Positions 48,039-61,047 of a DNA stretch of 64,000 nt are shown one piece after another; the first letter of the stretch is position 1, and every line of letters begins with the position of its first letter. Origin of the DNA: Physcomitrium patens (lineage: Eukaryota; Streptophyta; Bryopsida; Funariales; Funariaceae); assembly GCF_000002425.4 (NCBI RefSeq), contig NC_037260.1, positions 16,977,095 to 17,041,094 of the forward strand, in the 5' to 3' direction. Both the position numbers and the translations under genes were made by a program. The notes below the pieces were generated by a model. That model was not told where the DNA came from. It ran no database searches and saw only the letters and a program-made list of their open reading frames with translations.

Positions 48039-48570
48039 TAAAATAAGACTAATCTAGCTCAAGAATCTAAGACCTTTCTAATCCTCAGCAATATAAAACT
48101 TCATTACAAAGTAGGACAAAATAGACCAAAAAAAAATTGAATAGAATTAAACAAAATAAGACATGAAAGAAAAAATATAAAAAATAAAAATAGAATAAAA
48201 TAAAATTAAATATAAAGATATAAAATAAGTTTTTACAAAGAAAAAAGGTCTGAAGCTATATCTGATCACATGCCCAAAAGGCCCTAGCTAGTCATATTTA
48301 TATTTTTTTTCTATTACCTTAAACTTTCTAGAATGTTCGTAGTTAATGGATCCCACTTAGATAACTGATCTAGACTCTTTCTAGAAGATTCAATAGTGGA
48401 TCCTATCTAGATAACCATCCTAAGCTTTTTTTAGAATTTTTCATGATAGATCCTACATAATCCACTAATCTAGCCTCAATTCAAGGAACTTCTATAACTT
48501 TTCAAACATGGTTCCAATTATCTATCCCTATTTGTCAACAATACAAATTTCTTATCTATATCCTATTACA
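48039..48570 (-). repeat. 5' LTR of L1
   Basis: About 530 bp, homologous to 21717-22297 along its length and ending at the target duplication cttat. Confidence 0.72.
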
Positions 48571-49453
48571 CTTATTATTAATGGTGATCTTGTTGAGTTC
48601 ATAATAGTTCATATACATCTGCAAAGATCTCTCTATTTATTTTTATAAATAAGATAGAAGCTCTTACTAGAAATTTAGAATGATTTATGAAGTTTTTATC
48701 AATGTATTTTTTCAATGGAGCCAACTTATTTTGTGATAAGCCATAGATTGGTTCGAATGGTAGTTAAACTCTTTTTTAAAAATCAATGAAATAATTATAA
48801 GGATGATGCTTTGGAAGAATATTTATATTTTTTTTTAAAAAAAATATCTTGATAATCTTAGTACTAGCTTAAAATACCACTTGAAGTCTTTTTTTCTATC
48901 AAAAATAGGTGTGGCATATATAATAATAATTGATCTTTTTTTATAGCATGCATGAAAGTTATTGCTTCTATTAATAAAAACTTTATTATATTAGACTTAT
49001 TGATTTGTATTTGACTAGCAAAATCTTAGACTAAACTATGAAAAAAAATTAAGGTTAAGAAAAATCTAGTCTATTTGAAGGTTATACATCTATAGTCATG
49101 ATATTCCTAAAATGACAAGATTGGAGGGAGATTTAATAACATTAAATATTACTAAACTGTGATGATCTTTAGTTGCTACATCTAAAAGAACTATTTTATG
49201 GATAATATTTTTAGAGGATAATAGATGACCATTTATGACTTCTACATGCACATATTTTTTTTTTTAACTAAAGATATTTCTATTTTTTTAACAAAGGCTT
49301 TATCTACAAAAGAAGTTGATGCTTTTAAATCTAGCAAGGCAAAGACTTTGTAACTTTTTGGTCCTAAGCAAACTTCTATTATAAAACAAGGTGAAGGATT
49401 TAAGCAAAAAATAAGACCTTTATTAGATATTATGTAAGATTCTAGCTATGCGA

Positions 49454-49697
49454 TGTCGTATAATGATAATTCTTATTTGAAAATATTTTATTTATCTAAA
49501 AATAGAAAGAAAATAGAAAATATAACAATAAGATTCTATTAAGTCTAATAGAATCTCAAATAAAATTTAATTAATCTTTAATAATCTTAATCTAAATTTA
49601 ATAAACTCAAAAAATATTTAAAAGAAACATAAAGAAGTCATAAATTAATTTCAAAAAAAATAATAATAAATTCTAAAAATATATAAAAACAAAATTT

Positions 49698-49747
<50 letters not shown>

Positions 49748-50969
49748 CTTAAAAAATAATTTTAAAAAATAATTTTAAAAAAATATCTTCAAAAAATAAA
49801 GAATCCTAAAAAATATTAAAATTAAAATTCTTAAAGAAATAAAAAAATATAAAATCTTAATGTAGCCTTAATCAAATCTTAATGAAATCTTAATCATACT
49901 TTAGACCAAATTCTAATCAAATCCTAAATCCTAATCAGATTCTAAAAAAATCCTAAACTTCAAAAAAATTCTAAGTAAATCTTAATAAATTATTATAGTT
50001 ATTTTAAAATACTAATAAATATTAATTGATCTATTGATAATAACTAAATTTTTTCTCACATATTAATCTACAAGTGATTAATAAATACACAAATTTTGTA
50101 AAAAATTGATTCACCAATTTGAAAGAAAAAGCTCTTAAACCGCTTGGATTTTAGCAACCATCTTTTTTTAATTTGGATTTTGATATTTCAATAGTAATTT
50201 CTCCTTCTTGAACTATTAAATTTCTTCTAAAATTGGCTGATGTGTAGAATTTTAATTCCAAATAGTTGTCACTAATTTTTGCTTCAATTGAACTAACAAA
50301 TATTTCAAGATTGCATAAAACCTCACTAATCCTAAATTCCAATTATCTAAGACAATAATCCACAAAAACTCAATTATCAATTTAACTTTTCAATTAATAT
50401 CAAATTTTATAAAAATATTCTATACAAATACAATGACAAATTCACAAAACTTTACTTATAAATATGCTACACAATCATAAAATCTTCAAAATTATAAATT
50501 TTATTTTATTTTTCAAAATCCAAATCCATTGAATACATATTTTATTATGAAAAGCCTTTAAAATCTTAATAGGTCTTTAGATCACATGAAATCAATTCTT
50601 AAATATTTTTTATAAGTATTCTATCAAATTCCATTCTTTAATCAACCAAAGAATTCCAAAATCACATAGGTACATGGAATTGTGCCTTGGGATTTGATTT
50701 TGACTTTAGTTCACAACCAATTCTTTTACAGTATCAATTCTTGATATTTTGAGGTAGTTTTTATTAAAACATATTTTTAATTTTTTTAAAGATATTTATA
50801 TTAATTATTTATCTGATTTATTTTCATTTGATTTATTTATACTCCTATAAAGTAAATAGAAGTTTCTTCTATAAGAAGACAATATTAGAACTTATTAATT
50901 TTTATTACTTCATTGTCAATTATTTATATTTTAAATATAATTTGCAAAAATATTTTTATTTAAGCTCTT

Positions 50970-51001
<32 letters not shown>

Positions 51002-51024
51002 CCTAATAGTTGTATTATTATACA
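49454..51024. mobile_element. C: solo-LTR-like unit inside L0
   Basis: About 1.57 kb, homologous to A and B, starting TGTCGTATAATG. It lies between the gag and protease regions of L0. It contains an (AAT)n array at 49701-49747 and a TA array at 50973-51001. The right edge is approximate and no target duplication is clear. Strongly decayed. Confidence 0.55.
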
Positions 51025-52335
51025 ATAATAGATCCTATTGTAATTAAAAAAACTTATTTTTTAACATATCATCTTCTTTGATAACTATATTTTTTATTGT
51101 ATGATTATATAAATTCTTTGGATAATTGAGTAGTGTGATTAGATTTTCCATAATATAAGCACAATCCTTCTTGATGACGTTGAGTCTTTTCTTACTCAGT
51201 AAGAGTTTTAAAACATATTGTATCAATTTGTATAGGTTCCAACCTTGATTAATAAGCTTCTGAAAACTTAGAAGTTGTTGCTTTGACTTGACTTGTACTC
51301 CTTCAACCAAACCTTTGTCCTTGACGTCTTTCAAGAATTGATTATTGTATATAATATTTTAAAAAATAAATTATTTCAACGAATCTACTTTCAAAATTAT
51401 TAACAATAAATTTTTGATATTGTCTTTTAATTTATATCAAAATTGATTGATAAAGACGATGTCATTTCAATCTATATCACAAGTAAGATTTTGGAATTTT
51501 CCAATATATATGGTGGTTGAATGTAATCCTTGTTGTAAAGAAAGAGATTGATTTTTGCTATTTTTTCTTGATTTCTTTCTCTAATTATAGTCATAAAGAC
51601 TTTTAAGAATAAATTTAGATCATAAAAGAGTTGTGAATTCTTTTCTAACAAAGATATAAACCAAGAGAAAGTACTCTTGGATAGAAGTGCATTTATAAAT
51701 CTAACTTGAGTAAATCTATGAAGATATTAGAAAGAATATAAATTTAGATAGTATTTCATTTATTATAAAAATCCTTAAAAATTTGATCTGATTTCATCAA
51801 ACTTCTTCAACATACTTATTCTTATTTCTTTTATACTTGTAGAAACAAGACTTCTTGCATTTAATTAAAAATTTGATCTACTTGCTTCTTTCAATTGTAC
51901 AACTTCTTAGTATAAAATTTGAACCTTATTATTGACTTCTTCCAAAGGTGTAGGAATAATATCTCCATGGTTCATGTTAGAAATACGTAAGATTTTGATT
52001 CTAAGAATATTGACAAGCTCATAAAGATCTTCAATAGTTACAAATTTATTTTTATTTTTATTAAAAATAAAATCTATAATTTAGTCTTCTATAGATAATT
52101 CAAATAAACTTACAAGTTAAATTAAAAGATGATAATTTCTAACTTCTAATATCAAATAAAAATTTCTACAAAAAGTGGTAGCTTACTTTTTTAAGGTAAA
52201 AATCACTGTTAAAAAACTAAATTATTAATTTAAAGGTGGATACTCTACAACTTTTAAAATAAAATAATAGAAGTGAGATAATTTATTTATTTTTAAAAAC
52301 AAAATAAGAATAATGAATCAACACTCTTCTCAAAT

Positions 52336-52864
52336 TGTTAAAGATATTAATTTTAAAAGACTAAAAGATCAATACACTTTTATGTCATTTAAAAAGACTA
52401 AAAAATCATTCAAAGATGATGTAATATTAAATTAGAATAGCTATTATCAAATACAAGAAGACTAAAAAGTCTTGAAACAAGATTAAAGACTAGAAAAGAT
52501 TTGATAAGAGTAAAAAAAGATAATATTCTTCATTTCACATATACTATCTAAATAAGAGCTATATGGCAACCTTCTATAAGTCTTTTAATAGGTATTCAAC
52601 TTACAAAATATGTGTCCTAACTTGTAAAATAAGTTTTTTATATGAATGCCATATAATTAGCTTGTACCACAAGCTACTAACACATATGACACATGACTAA
52701 TTTGTTGGTCAAATTTCCAACCTACCAATCAACTACAAAAACATGTCTATAAAGATTCTAAGAAGTTTTTTTATAAAATATTATCAAATTTATCTACATT
52801 AATATATTTTTATCTATTCCTATTATTTAAATAATTATTAGAATAAATATACATATTCGTGATA
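52336..52864 (-). repeat. 5' LTR of L0
   Basis: About 529 bp, homologous to the reverse complement of the I-family LTR. It marks the right edge of the whole nest. Confidence 0.82.
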
Positions 52865-52869
52865 TCTAT

Positions 52870-54550
52870 GCTAGAATTCATAAATTATATTTTTATAAAA
52901 GTTTTATAATATAATAATATATTCTTCAAAAAAATATAAAAATAATATAATTTTAAAAATCTTTAATTTTCTTTAAAATATTTTATTTGAAATATCTCAT
53001 TTATATTTTTATATAAATTTTTTTTATTAATTTCATAGCAAAAAAAGCATCATGTAGTCAAGTAGATTCTAACAAGTTCATTCAGAAGATAATAAATTAT
53101 ATTTTTTTAAAAGTTACAAATGTTGCATAAAATTTATGTCAAAAATATAACAAAAAGGTATTTTATTATATTATAATAAATTATCTTGGTTTATTGATTC
53201 ACTTATTTTATAAAAAAATATTTATTTTGTATTCTCTAAGAATCTATATAATTATATTAATTAAATTAATTTATATTATTATCTTTAATTTAGGTGGTTT
53301 TATTATTATTATTATTATTATTATTATAACATCATATATTATCTCTAATTAATCAAAAGTTAAATTATTTTTTATTTTTAATTACAAAAATAAAATATGT
53401 AACCAATTAGAGATGGTTTTTGTCTCCTCTTATTTATCATGTTGGTTTACTTCTTGAGCAGTTTTATACAAGAGAAAAAGGTGTTTATTGGTTGCAATAG
53501 TATTTTATTTGATTTATTGATTTTTTAATTTTTTAATTGATTGTATGTATTTTCTATATTTTTAAATTTTAAAAGAGTTTAGATGTCATGTTGTTCTCGT
53601 TGCGTTCAAGCTTCAGTAGACCAAAGCAATTGAACTAATAGAGGTGGGTTGGAACACGGGGAAATACTGGTTATATGAATTGGGTCTGTTAGTGTCACAA
53701 TTGACTGTATTTTGGTTATCTAAAATTAAGTATCAAACTACAAAACACTGGGGCTTACTACTTCCATCTTAATTCAACCCATAATCCATTCTATGATTAT
53801 CAATTCAACAATACTTCTCTCAATCATAATTCTTCATAAGCAAATAATAAAGAAAACAAAGAGGTAACATCAAGCTTATCTTAGCTTACGACTCTCACAA
53901 TCTGGCCCTGATCGCTCTTTGTTCAACCTATTTATCCTACCAAAAGATGATCCGTCGGCTAGCGGATTCCAAAGATTATGACTCTTTGAATTCTTAACCA
54001 TTTATTCTACTAACAACCTACTGTTACCAACTAAAATGCCTAACCATAAGTCTAATTCTCAAGATTGTCAATAACCAACCAATAACTTACCACAAAGTTT
54101 ATTTACCTATTCTACATGTCGTTTTAAATTACACATGCATGTATATGTGCACACATTGCTTAAGCCATTGAATGCATTGCTAAGAATAAGTACCAATTTG
54201 TGTTTTATGGTAGAATAAAAAATCATTATTCTTTCATACAATAAAGACTTCAGGCACAAATTTGCAGCTCTTTTGTATAAGCAGAAAAGAAAAATAATAA
54301 TAATATTGTTTAAAAAAAATCATAGATATAACATGAGGTTTTTGAATGCGCTTTCTACATACTATATATACTATTAATTTTCAATTTGCTACTATAAAAG
54401 TTTCTAAAGAGTTTCTTTTATTTTAAAATTGTTTTGTTTTTGGTTCCTTTTTACTGTTTTCAAATAACTATGAAAAATATATACTTCTCAAACAATCAAG
54501 CAATCAATCATGTGTTGCTTCATATGTGACATACAAGTTTAAAACATATC
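52870..54550. other. AT-rich spacer, no gene seen
   Basis: Low-complexity AT-rich DNA with a (TTA)n array at 53300-53327. Nothing coding is recognised; composition rises towards the right. Confidence 0.5.
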
Positions 54551-57500
54551 AGCATGCAAAATTCAGCAAACCCTAAACCAGGTTGCACTAATGAAGAACA
54601 TGGAACACATACAAGCAACATCTGTTAATGTAAGAAGTAACATATCCAATGGTCATGAAAATTTCACAATTTCTTTTTCTTTTCTTGTTGTCTTTTACAC
54701 ATACTATTTTTAGTTTCATTCAGTAATAATTTATAAATGGGTGTAAGTGTGGGATTGTAATACTTTGAACATATTGAATTAATGAAAGGATAAAATTGGC
54801 ATAGTATAGGGCAATAATAATTGTGGTAATTGGAGAATGGGTGCAGCAATAATAAGTGTGATGTGTACTGGGATGCAATGAATTGAATGGTGGTGGTGTT
54901 GTGGTGGCCAGGCATGCCACTTCCCCTGAAACCACGTCTCCTCCTGCTGCTGCTGCTTGCTTAGAAGGGTTTAGAGGCAGGCCCCACTCCCTTTCCCTTC
55001 CCACCCCCCCCCCCACCCCCCCAATAATAATGCCCTAGTGCCAAGTTCCTTCAGAAGGAAGGGGGGATGGAGAAGTGGAGGAAAGCCCTTCTGCCTTGTA
55101 ATGGCAGCCAGCAGGAGTGGGGGTAGGGAAGGGGAAGGTGGGCCACACCATGTGAGTGTGAGAGGGAGAGGTGGGCCACCCAGTTACTAACTACATTTCA
55201 GCCCATTTCTCCTTCTCTTCCATTTCCAGTCCCTTTCCTTTCTCTCATCTCAATGCCTCCTTTCCCCCCTTTGACTTGTGGCCTCTGCCTCCAGCCCTTC
55301 ATTTTGGGGGTGGGGGGGGGTGTTTTGTGTCAATGACTGGGAGGGAATGAGGGTTGATTAATTCATGGATGTAGTGATTCATTGACTGATTGCTTGATTG
55401 TTTGAGAACTTAGCTGGCCAGATCATTTCAACTTGTAGGTCACATTAAAAAAAAAACAAAAAAACAAAAATGGATCTGTTGATTTTGACATTTGAGGTGA
55501 CTAAACATTGCAAGAACAATACATAAAATGATGTAAATTCAAGTGCAGTATATCATTGGTGATGGAGGGGAGCCCTGGTGTCTGTCCCATTCACTGCAGG
55601 ATTATTTTTATTACTTTATTGTTTATTTTTACCTTTGCATGTGAGGCATGAGACAGGAGTTATATTGATGGCATGAGAATGAATGTATCATTAAATATGT
55701 GGCCAAAGGAGGATTGCTCTGTGGCGTTATCTTGTACAAAATAGCTGGATGACTCCAAGGGACAATGCAGTTTGACTATAGTTTGATGAAATTGATCTCT
55801 GATTTGGTTGGTGTGGTGCTTTCATGGTCAAGATTGGAGCCCATTCCTTTTGGTTACTTCACAATCTTGAGAAACACACACTTGAGATAAACAAACTGTC
55901 CTAGCAACATGGTCATAAAACTAGCCCTCTTTTCATCATCATCACCATCATCATTAAAGTCTATATGCAGGTATGTGTAGATAAAATAAGACTATATATT
56001 GTAAAATATGTACTCCAGCTTGTTGTGTACCTGTAACCTCTGAGAGACCAAGTTCTGAAAGATTTCTCCTTCTCCACCTCACCTTTCAAGGTCAAGGAAA
56101 AAAGGAAAGAATATATATATATATATATATATAAATACATTATACAAATGGTCTGGAGAACAAGGCAAAAGAGCAGCACTTTTGCTCTGTTCCACAACTC
56201 AATCTCACAATGGGGGGAAGGGAGAAGGATCAACTTTGGCTCTAGTGTCCAAACAATCTTGGTGTTTTGTTTTCTTATCTGCTAGTACAACTTAACTTTG
56301 GGAAGAAAGAAAGTATTTGAGAATAAAAAATCCAATGGGTACCATGACAATATTATAAAAATGCTAGAAGATGGCAAAAATAGTTGTTTGAAATAGTGGG
56401 AATGAATCCACCACAAGCAAAGACTCTGAAGCCACATGTTCTGTTGTTGCAAACTGAAGGGATCAAATGCTATCCACGTTTGAAGCAATCTATGCCCTAA
56501 ACAAGAAAGAAGGAACAAGATGAACGAGAGAGAGAAAGGGGGGGGGAGGTATTGTGGGATGGATGGATGAATTGTATGTTCGCCTTTTGTGACCGAATGC
56601 GCACGTGAGTGGAGACGTTGATGGATGAAGTTCATCCTCCACTTGCGGGGCTTACGTAACTGACAACAACACAGCAAAGTTCACAGGAGTGAAAGTAACC
56701 TAGTGTCGTGGCAGTCGTGTCCGCTGATGTGGCACGTCTCGACAGCCAACTCGGCATTATTCCAGGGCCCACGTTGACCTCGCTTTCTTAGGAATGTGCA
56801 ACAAACGCACAGGACTTCTCCACTCCCCCAATTCATTATAGGCTTGTCTGTATATAAATTGAATTTTATCTGAGGGAATTTTTTTGTTCGTATGATCGGC
56901 CTTCTCTGGCGCGGAGAAATGGGAAACTTCTCCCACCATGTCTTAATATTTTCCATGACCAAGCATTAGCTTATTATTTGTTTAAGTAGATGAAAATTTA
57001 AAATAGGTGTTAACCGGTCACAATTTACGTCCAACGCGAGTATTTCTACGAGTGTATCTTGTGCTCCGTGGTATGTGTGTGTGTTTTGCAACCTGTATTT
57101 CACGCCTTCAATGGTGGAAATGTTGAATCGGAATTACGAGGGAGACGGCCCATCGTAGGTTGTCCAACAACGGAGAAGGTGTGAAGAAAGTATACGGTAG
57201 AACAGAGTCATGACGAGTGCATGTGGCCGTAGCACAGGAACATTCAAACACTTGCGCAGTTGGCACGAAGAACGGGTTCAACGAGCGATGGAGTGAAAGT
57301 CGTCGTTCTCAGCCGAATGCAAATTTCCAGGAGAGACCGCAGCATCTAGCAGCGATAATTAAGAAACTCTCTCAAATTGCCGGTTCAGAACGACGATGGA
57401 ACCTCCACCCTCCGAAACGGAACTAGTTGCAGTCGGGAGCCGAGTTTGGCGCAAGGCATGGCCACGGGCAGACGACGACCATGGTCGAAACTCTGATTGC

Positions 57501-57871
57501 CTTGACCACACGGCTCTGCCCATGGAGTGTGACGAAGAGTGAAAGATTTACCATGTCCCGACTATTTATGCTAAATTTAGCGAAAGTAAAAAGAAACTAC
57601 TAAACTGATACTCACGCAGGAAGCTAAAGCCCCAAACCCGAAGAGAAAAATCGTGTGCTGTTTGTTTGTGTGGGCGGGTGTAGCATAAAGACTCTCTCTC
57701 TCGAGCGAGTTTGCTGTGTCTGCTGAATGAAGATCGTTGTTGTCGTAGGAGCGGAGTTGAGGGAAGAAGAATAAAAGTTGGTGGAAGGGATCTGTCCGTT
57801 GATAAAATTTTCGAGGGGAATTTTGTTGCAGGTTAAGTTTGGTAGTTGAGTCGGCGGCCAGGAGTGTTCTA
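54551..57871. other. Mixed-composition region upstream of the epimerase gene, no supported gene
   Basis: Contains pyrimidine-rich and purine-rich patches, a C-rich tract at 55001-55022, G runs at 55306-55320 and a TA array at 56110-56132. Several open frames of 60-130 codons occur, mostly on the minus strand (for example 56282-56962), but none matches a family I know. The last 600 bases are gene-like and should hold the promoter and leader of the epimerase gene; a good 3' splice site (ttgttgcag) at about 57823-57831 suggests a leader intron. The rest could be a non-coding transcript. Confidence 0.4.
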
Positions 57872-60800
57872 ATGGGGTCGAACCATTGGCTGGAGGTCGA
57901 GTCCATGGAGTCCAATGGGAAGGCGCAAGAACGCAAGCAGCGTTGGATTTTGGTGACGGGAGGCGCTGGCTACATCGGTGCTCATACTGTCTTGCAATTG
58001 CTGGTAGAGGGATACTCTGTGTTGATTATTGACAATTTGGATAACTCGTGTGAAGAGGCTGTGCATCGTGTGCGCAAGCTAGCAGGCGAATGTGGGGAGA
58101 ATTTGAAGTTCTTCGAGGTTTGTTCACTTGCGCTTCGACCTCGCTTGGTTGTGCGTTTGTATAATTTTCTTTAAAGAATTCTTTTCATTTTTGAGAGAAA
58201 ATTAACACGAATTAGTATTTTTCATGAGAAAGCCACTGTGATCAGGATGCTGTCGGGTTTTTTCTTGTCCACCGGCATGCACAGAGCCAACGTATACGGG
58301 AGATTTACGGTTGCAGGGAAGTCTGTAGGAGGGGCGTTCTTGTCATTGTCAGCAGAAAAGTTTGCTTGAAAGGTGTTGCTCAGTTACTGCTTTCATGTGA
58401 GCATGCGTCGCGCGCTTTGGACACTTACCTGCTACGCTGTGCTGTTTTTGGTTTTTGGTGTCTTGTATTTTTTTTAAAATTAGGAAAATGTATGCTTCGT
58501 GACGCGTCTCTATCCACGTTTGGTAGTGAGAAATTATTTAAAAAGCTTGGGTGTTGGACGTATTCATCTGAAGTTTCTGCTCTACATTACTAAAAATTTG
58601 CTAGCCCCGCGGAGAGGACGTTCTTGTTGTTATTTGCCCAAGTCTTTGTCTGGTAAACACTCCTCGTGGCTCTACGACATCTATCTGTCGTCTCTTCTGT
58701 TCATGTTTCTTGATATTATTGAGCTGCTGTTCAGTGTTGGCTCTGTGCTTTGGCTAGTACTGATGACTGTTACACTATGAACCACACCTGCTCTGCTTTG
58801 ATTAACGAAGACTCACAATAACTATGGAGAGTAACGGAGTTGTAAGTTCTGATCAGCAGCAATAATATCAATAATGATTATGCTCAGAATGATAATAGCA
58901 ACATCTGCACGCAACGTTTCGAATCGTGTGCAAGTTCATGTACTGTTTACGACACGTTTTTGAAGTCTTCTTCGTCAGTTTTATTTATTTTATCTATGTT
59001 TTAAAATAAATTATTTTTGTTACCGTTCTTCCAACGATTTCTCAAAGACCAATGCTGACGTAGCTACTCGCCTTTGATTATGCAGGGGGACCTGTGCAAG
59101 GTGGACGACATACAGAAGGTGTTCAAGCTTTACAGGTTTGGCTTGCGAAAAAACTCCCGTTTTTCTACTAATGTGTCCAGCGTGATTGTTTGGCATGGGT
59201 GCAATGCATGAGTAGTTTAGAGCGATGGATATAATGAAACCGTGTTGCCATTACAGTTCTTTTTGTTACAGCAGAGTTTAGCGCTTCATGATCTGCTTTG
59301 AGGTTTGTCATGAACGTGAAATGTTCTCACAACTCATAATTGGCAGGTTTGAGGCTGTCATTCACTTCGCGGGTCTGAAGGCTGTGGGAGAAAGTGTGTC
59401 TAAGCCTTTACGTTACTACAGCAACAATTTAGTTAGCACCATAAATCTTATGGAAGTTATGTCTAAGAATAACTGCAAAAACGTGAGCAAACTTTTCCTC
59501 GTTTTCTGGGAGGCTTCAGTGGATAGGCACTGTATCACATTCCTGCTCAGGTGTAGTTGGTCTTTAAAAAGATGAATAGAGCGACGCATCTGAACCCTTA
59601 AAATTCGTCTTATGAGGTTTTAACACAAGTGGACCATTGCGTACAGCTTGTATTCTCATCCTCAGCAACAGTGTACGGACAACCAGAGAGCGTGCCTTGC
59701 ACAGAGGACTATCCACTTCATGTCACGAATCCCTATGGTCGCACTAAGGTAAGCATAAGGAACAGAAATTTGTATGCGAGGTGAGACGCAGTCACATAGA
59801 TAGCTCCTGATGATTGATCGACATCGTCTTTTTTACATTACGGCCACAATTTAGATGGACGGAACTAGTGGAGTCCTTACGTGACCATAAGTTCAAAACC
59901 TGGGCGTGGCAGAGAAACATGCGATCGGGAGATTGACATTTTGCCTTCAAACTTGTGCAGCTTATTAATGAAGACATTATGCGTGATGTTCATCATGCGG
60001 ACCCAGAATGGAAGATTGTGCTGTTACGGTACTTCAATCCTGTAGGATCCCATCCGAGTGGTGAAATTGGTGAAGATCCTATGGATTATCCGAACAACTT
60101 AATGCCTTTCGTACAGCAGGTCGCAGTGGGTCGTAAAGAAGTACTTACTGTGTTTGGCCAAGACTACCCAACCCGTGATGGAACTGGGGTGAGTTTCCTG
60201 AACATCAAGTCCTGTTTTATGTTACAGAATTGGATTATTGTCTCCAAAAAACTGCACACCTGTAAAGTGTTATTTCGTATTGCAAATTGCAACCTCTTCT
60301 GTTGTGTGTGTTTGAAGGAGAAACTGTGATGTATGCAGATTCGAGATTACATTCATGTCATGGATCTGGCTAGCGGCCATACCAAGGCTTTGGACAAACT
60401 CTTTACCACTCCTGACATAGGATGTGCAGTTTACAATTTGGGAACAGGGAAAGGCACTACTGTGCTTGAGATGGTGGCAGCGTTTGTAAAAGCTTCTGGA
60501 AAGGTAGCCGATTATTATCTTTCTCTTGCATGTGCCATGAAAGTGTGCTGTTTACTGCAAACTCGAAATCACCAAGGCTGGTATTAACATTCTTGTTTTC
60601 TTAACTCCGGTGCAGGAAATTCCATTGAAATATGCTGGTCGTCGTCCTGGTGATTGTAGGGAGGTTTATGCTGCCACCGAGAAAGCCGAAAAGGAGCTTG
60701 GTTGGAGGTAATTCAATTTCTCTTCATTTTTTGCGTTATACGCTGCTTTTGACTAGAATTCATTTGGTTTCTCTAGCAACTGCACATGATCATGGTAATA

Positions 60801-61047
60801 TCACCATGTGCTTTTCTTTCGTAGTCGTGTTTGGCAGTTTTGTTCGTGACATAGATGTAGTTTTTAATATACGCACAAATTGTTTTGTGTTTGTAGAGCT
60901 AAGTTTGGCATTGCGGATATGTGCCGTGATCAATGGAATTGGGCAAAAAAGAATCCGTATGGATACCGAGGCCATCAAGAACTCGAGGTCCACGCACAGA
61001 AATTTATAAAGTCGGAACCCTTAAGTAATCGACACTGGGCACTGTAA
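57872..61047 (+). CDS. UGE: UDP-glucose 4-epimerase (UDP-galactose 4-epimerase)
   Basis: Eight exons: 57872-58117, 59086-59135, 59347-59482, 59647-59748, 59961-60188, 60339-60503, 60616-60707 and 60897-61047. All introns are GT-AG and phases join, giving 389 residues. It interconverts UDP-glucose and UDP-galactose using bound NAD, supplying galactose for cell-wall polymers and glycolipids, normally in the cytosol. Visible family features: NAD-binding TGGAGYIG at 29-36, [19 protein letters not shown] at 148-155, the catalytic Tyr174 and Lys178 in [19 protein letters not shown], and the [11 protein letters not shown] and GW segments of the C-terminal substrate domain. The N-terminus is about 20 residues longer than usual; the ATG at 57905 (residue 12) is an alternative start. 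The first intron is long (968 bases), the others 112-212. Confidence 0.95.

Larger units (their letters stand above)
21717..48570 (-). mobile_element. L1: Ty3/gypsy element inserted in the RT of L0
   Basis: Minus-strand gypsy element with LTRs 21717-22297 and 48039-48570 and a 5-bp target duplication cttat (21712-21716 and 48571-48575). It lies exactly where the reverse transcriptase of L0 is interrupted. Parts: tRNA-type primer site next to the right LTR, gag with a zinc-knuckle-like region about 47.9-47.0 kb, protease about 46.8 kb, RT 45.5-43.36 kb, RNase H 27.86-27.5 kb, integrase zinc-binding part 27.45-27.13 kb and core 25.5-24.96 kb, C-terminal part 22.8-22.3 kb. It is itself split by units X1, A, B, S2 and X2. 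It is broken in very many places and old. Confidence 0.78.
16475..52864 (-). mobile_element. L0: oldest Ty3/gypsy element of the nest, I-family relative, split by later insertions
   Basis: Outermost layer of the nest, minus strand. Its LTRs are 16475-17005 and 52336-52864, with the target duplication cctat on the left (16470-16474) and tctat on the right (52865-52869). Parts recognisable by similarity to the young I element: gag about 52.2-51.0 kb, protease and start of RT about 49.4-48.6 kb, rest of RT 21.7-21.3 kb, RNase H about 21.1-20.9 kb, integrase about 20.2-19.9 kb, and the third ORF about 17.3-17.06 kb. L1 interrupts the RT and the LTR-like unit C lies between gag and protease. It is broken in very many places and strongly C-to-T decayed, so it is old. 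Confidence 0.8.

Noticed and set aside
54920-54945. Resemblance to a plant microRNA near a ccaggcatgcca stretch
   Set aside because: Only a short stretch resembles miR160-type sequence and no matching hairpin arm is visible.
54664-55016. Minus-strand open frames with Thr/His/Tyr-rich products
   Set aside because: The composition follows the local repeats; no start context, splice structure or family match.
56282-56962. Possible minus-strand gene near 56.3-57.0 kb
   Set aside because: Two neighbouring frames of 93 and 131 codons, but no recognised domain and no convincing exon junctions. A non-coding transcript remains possible.
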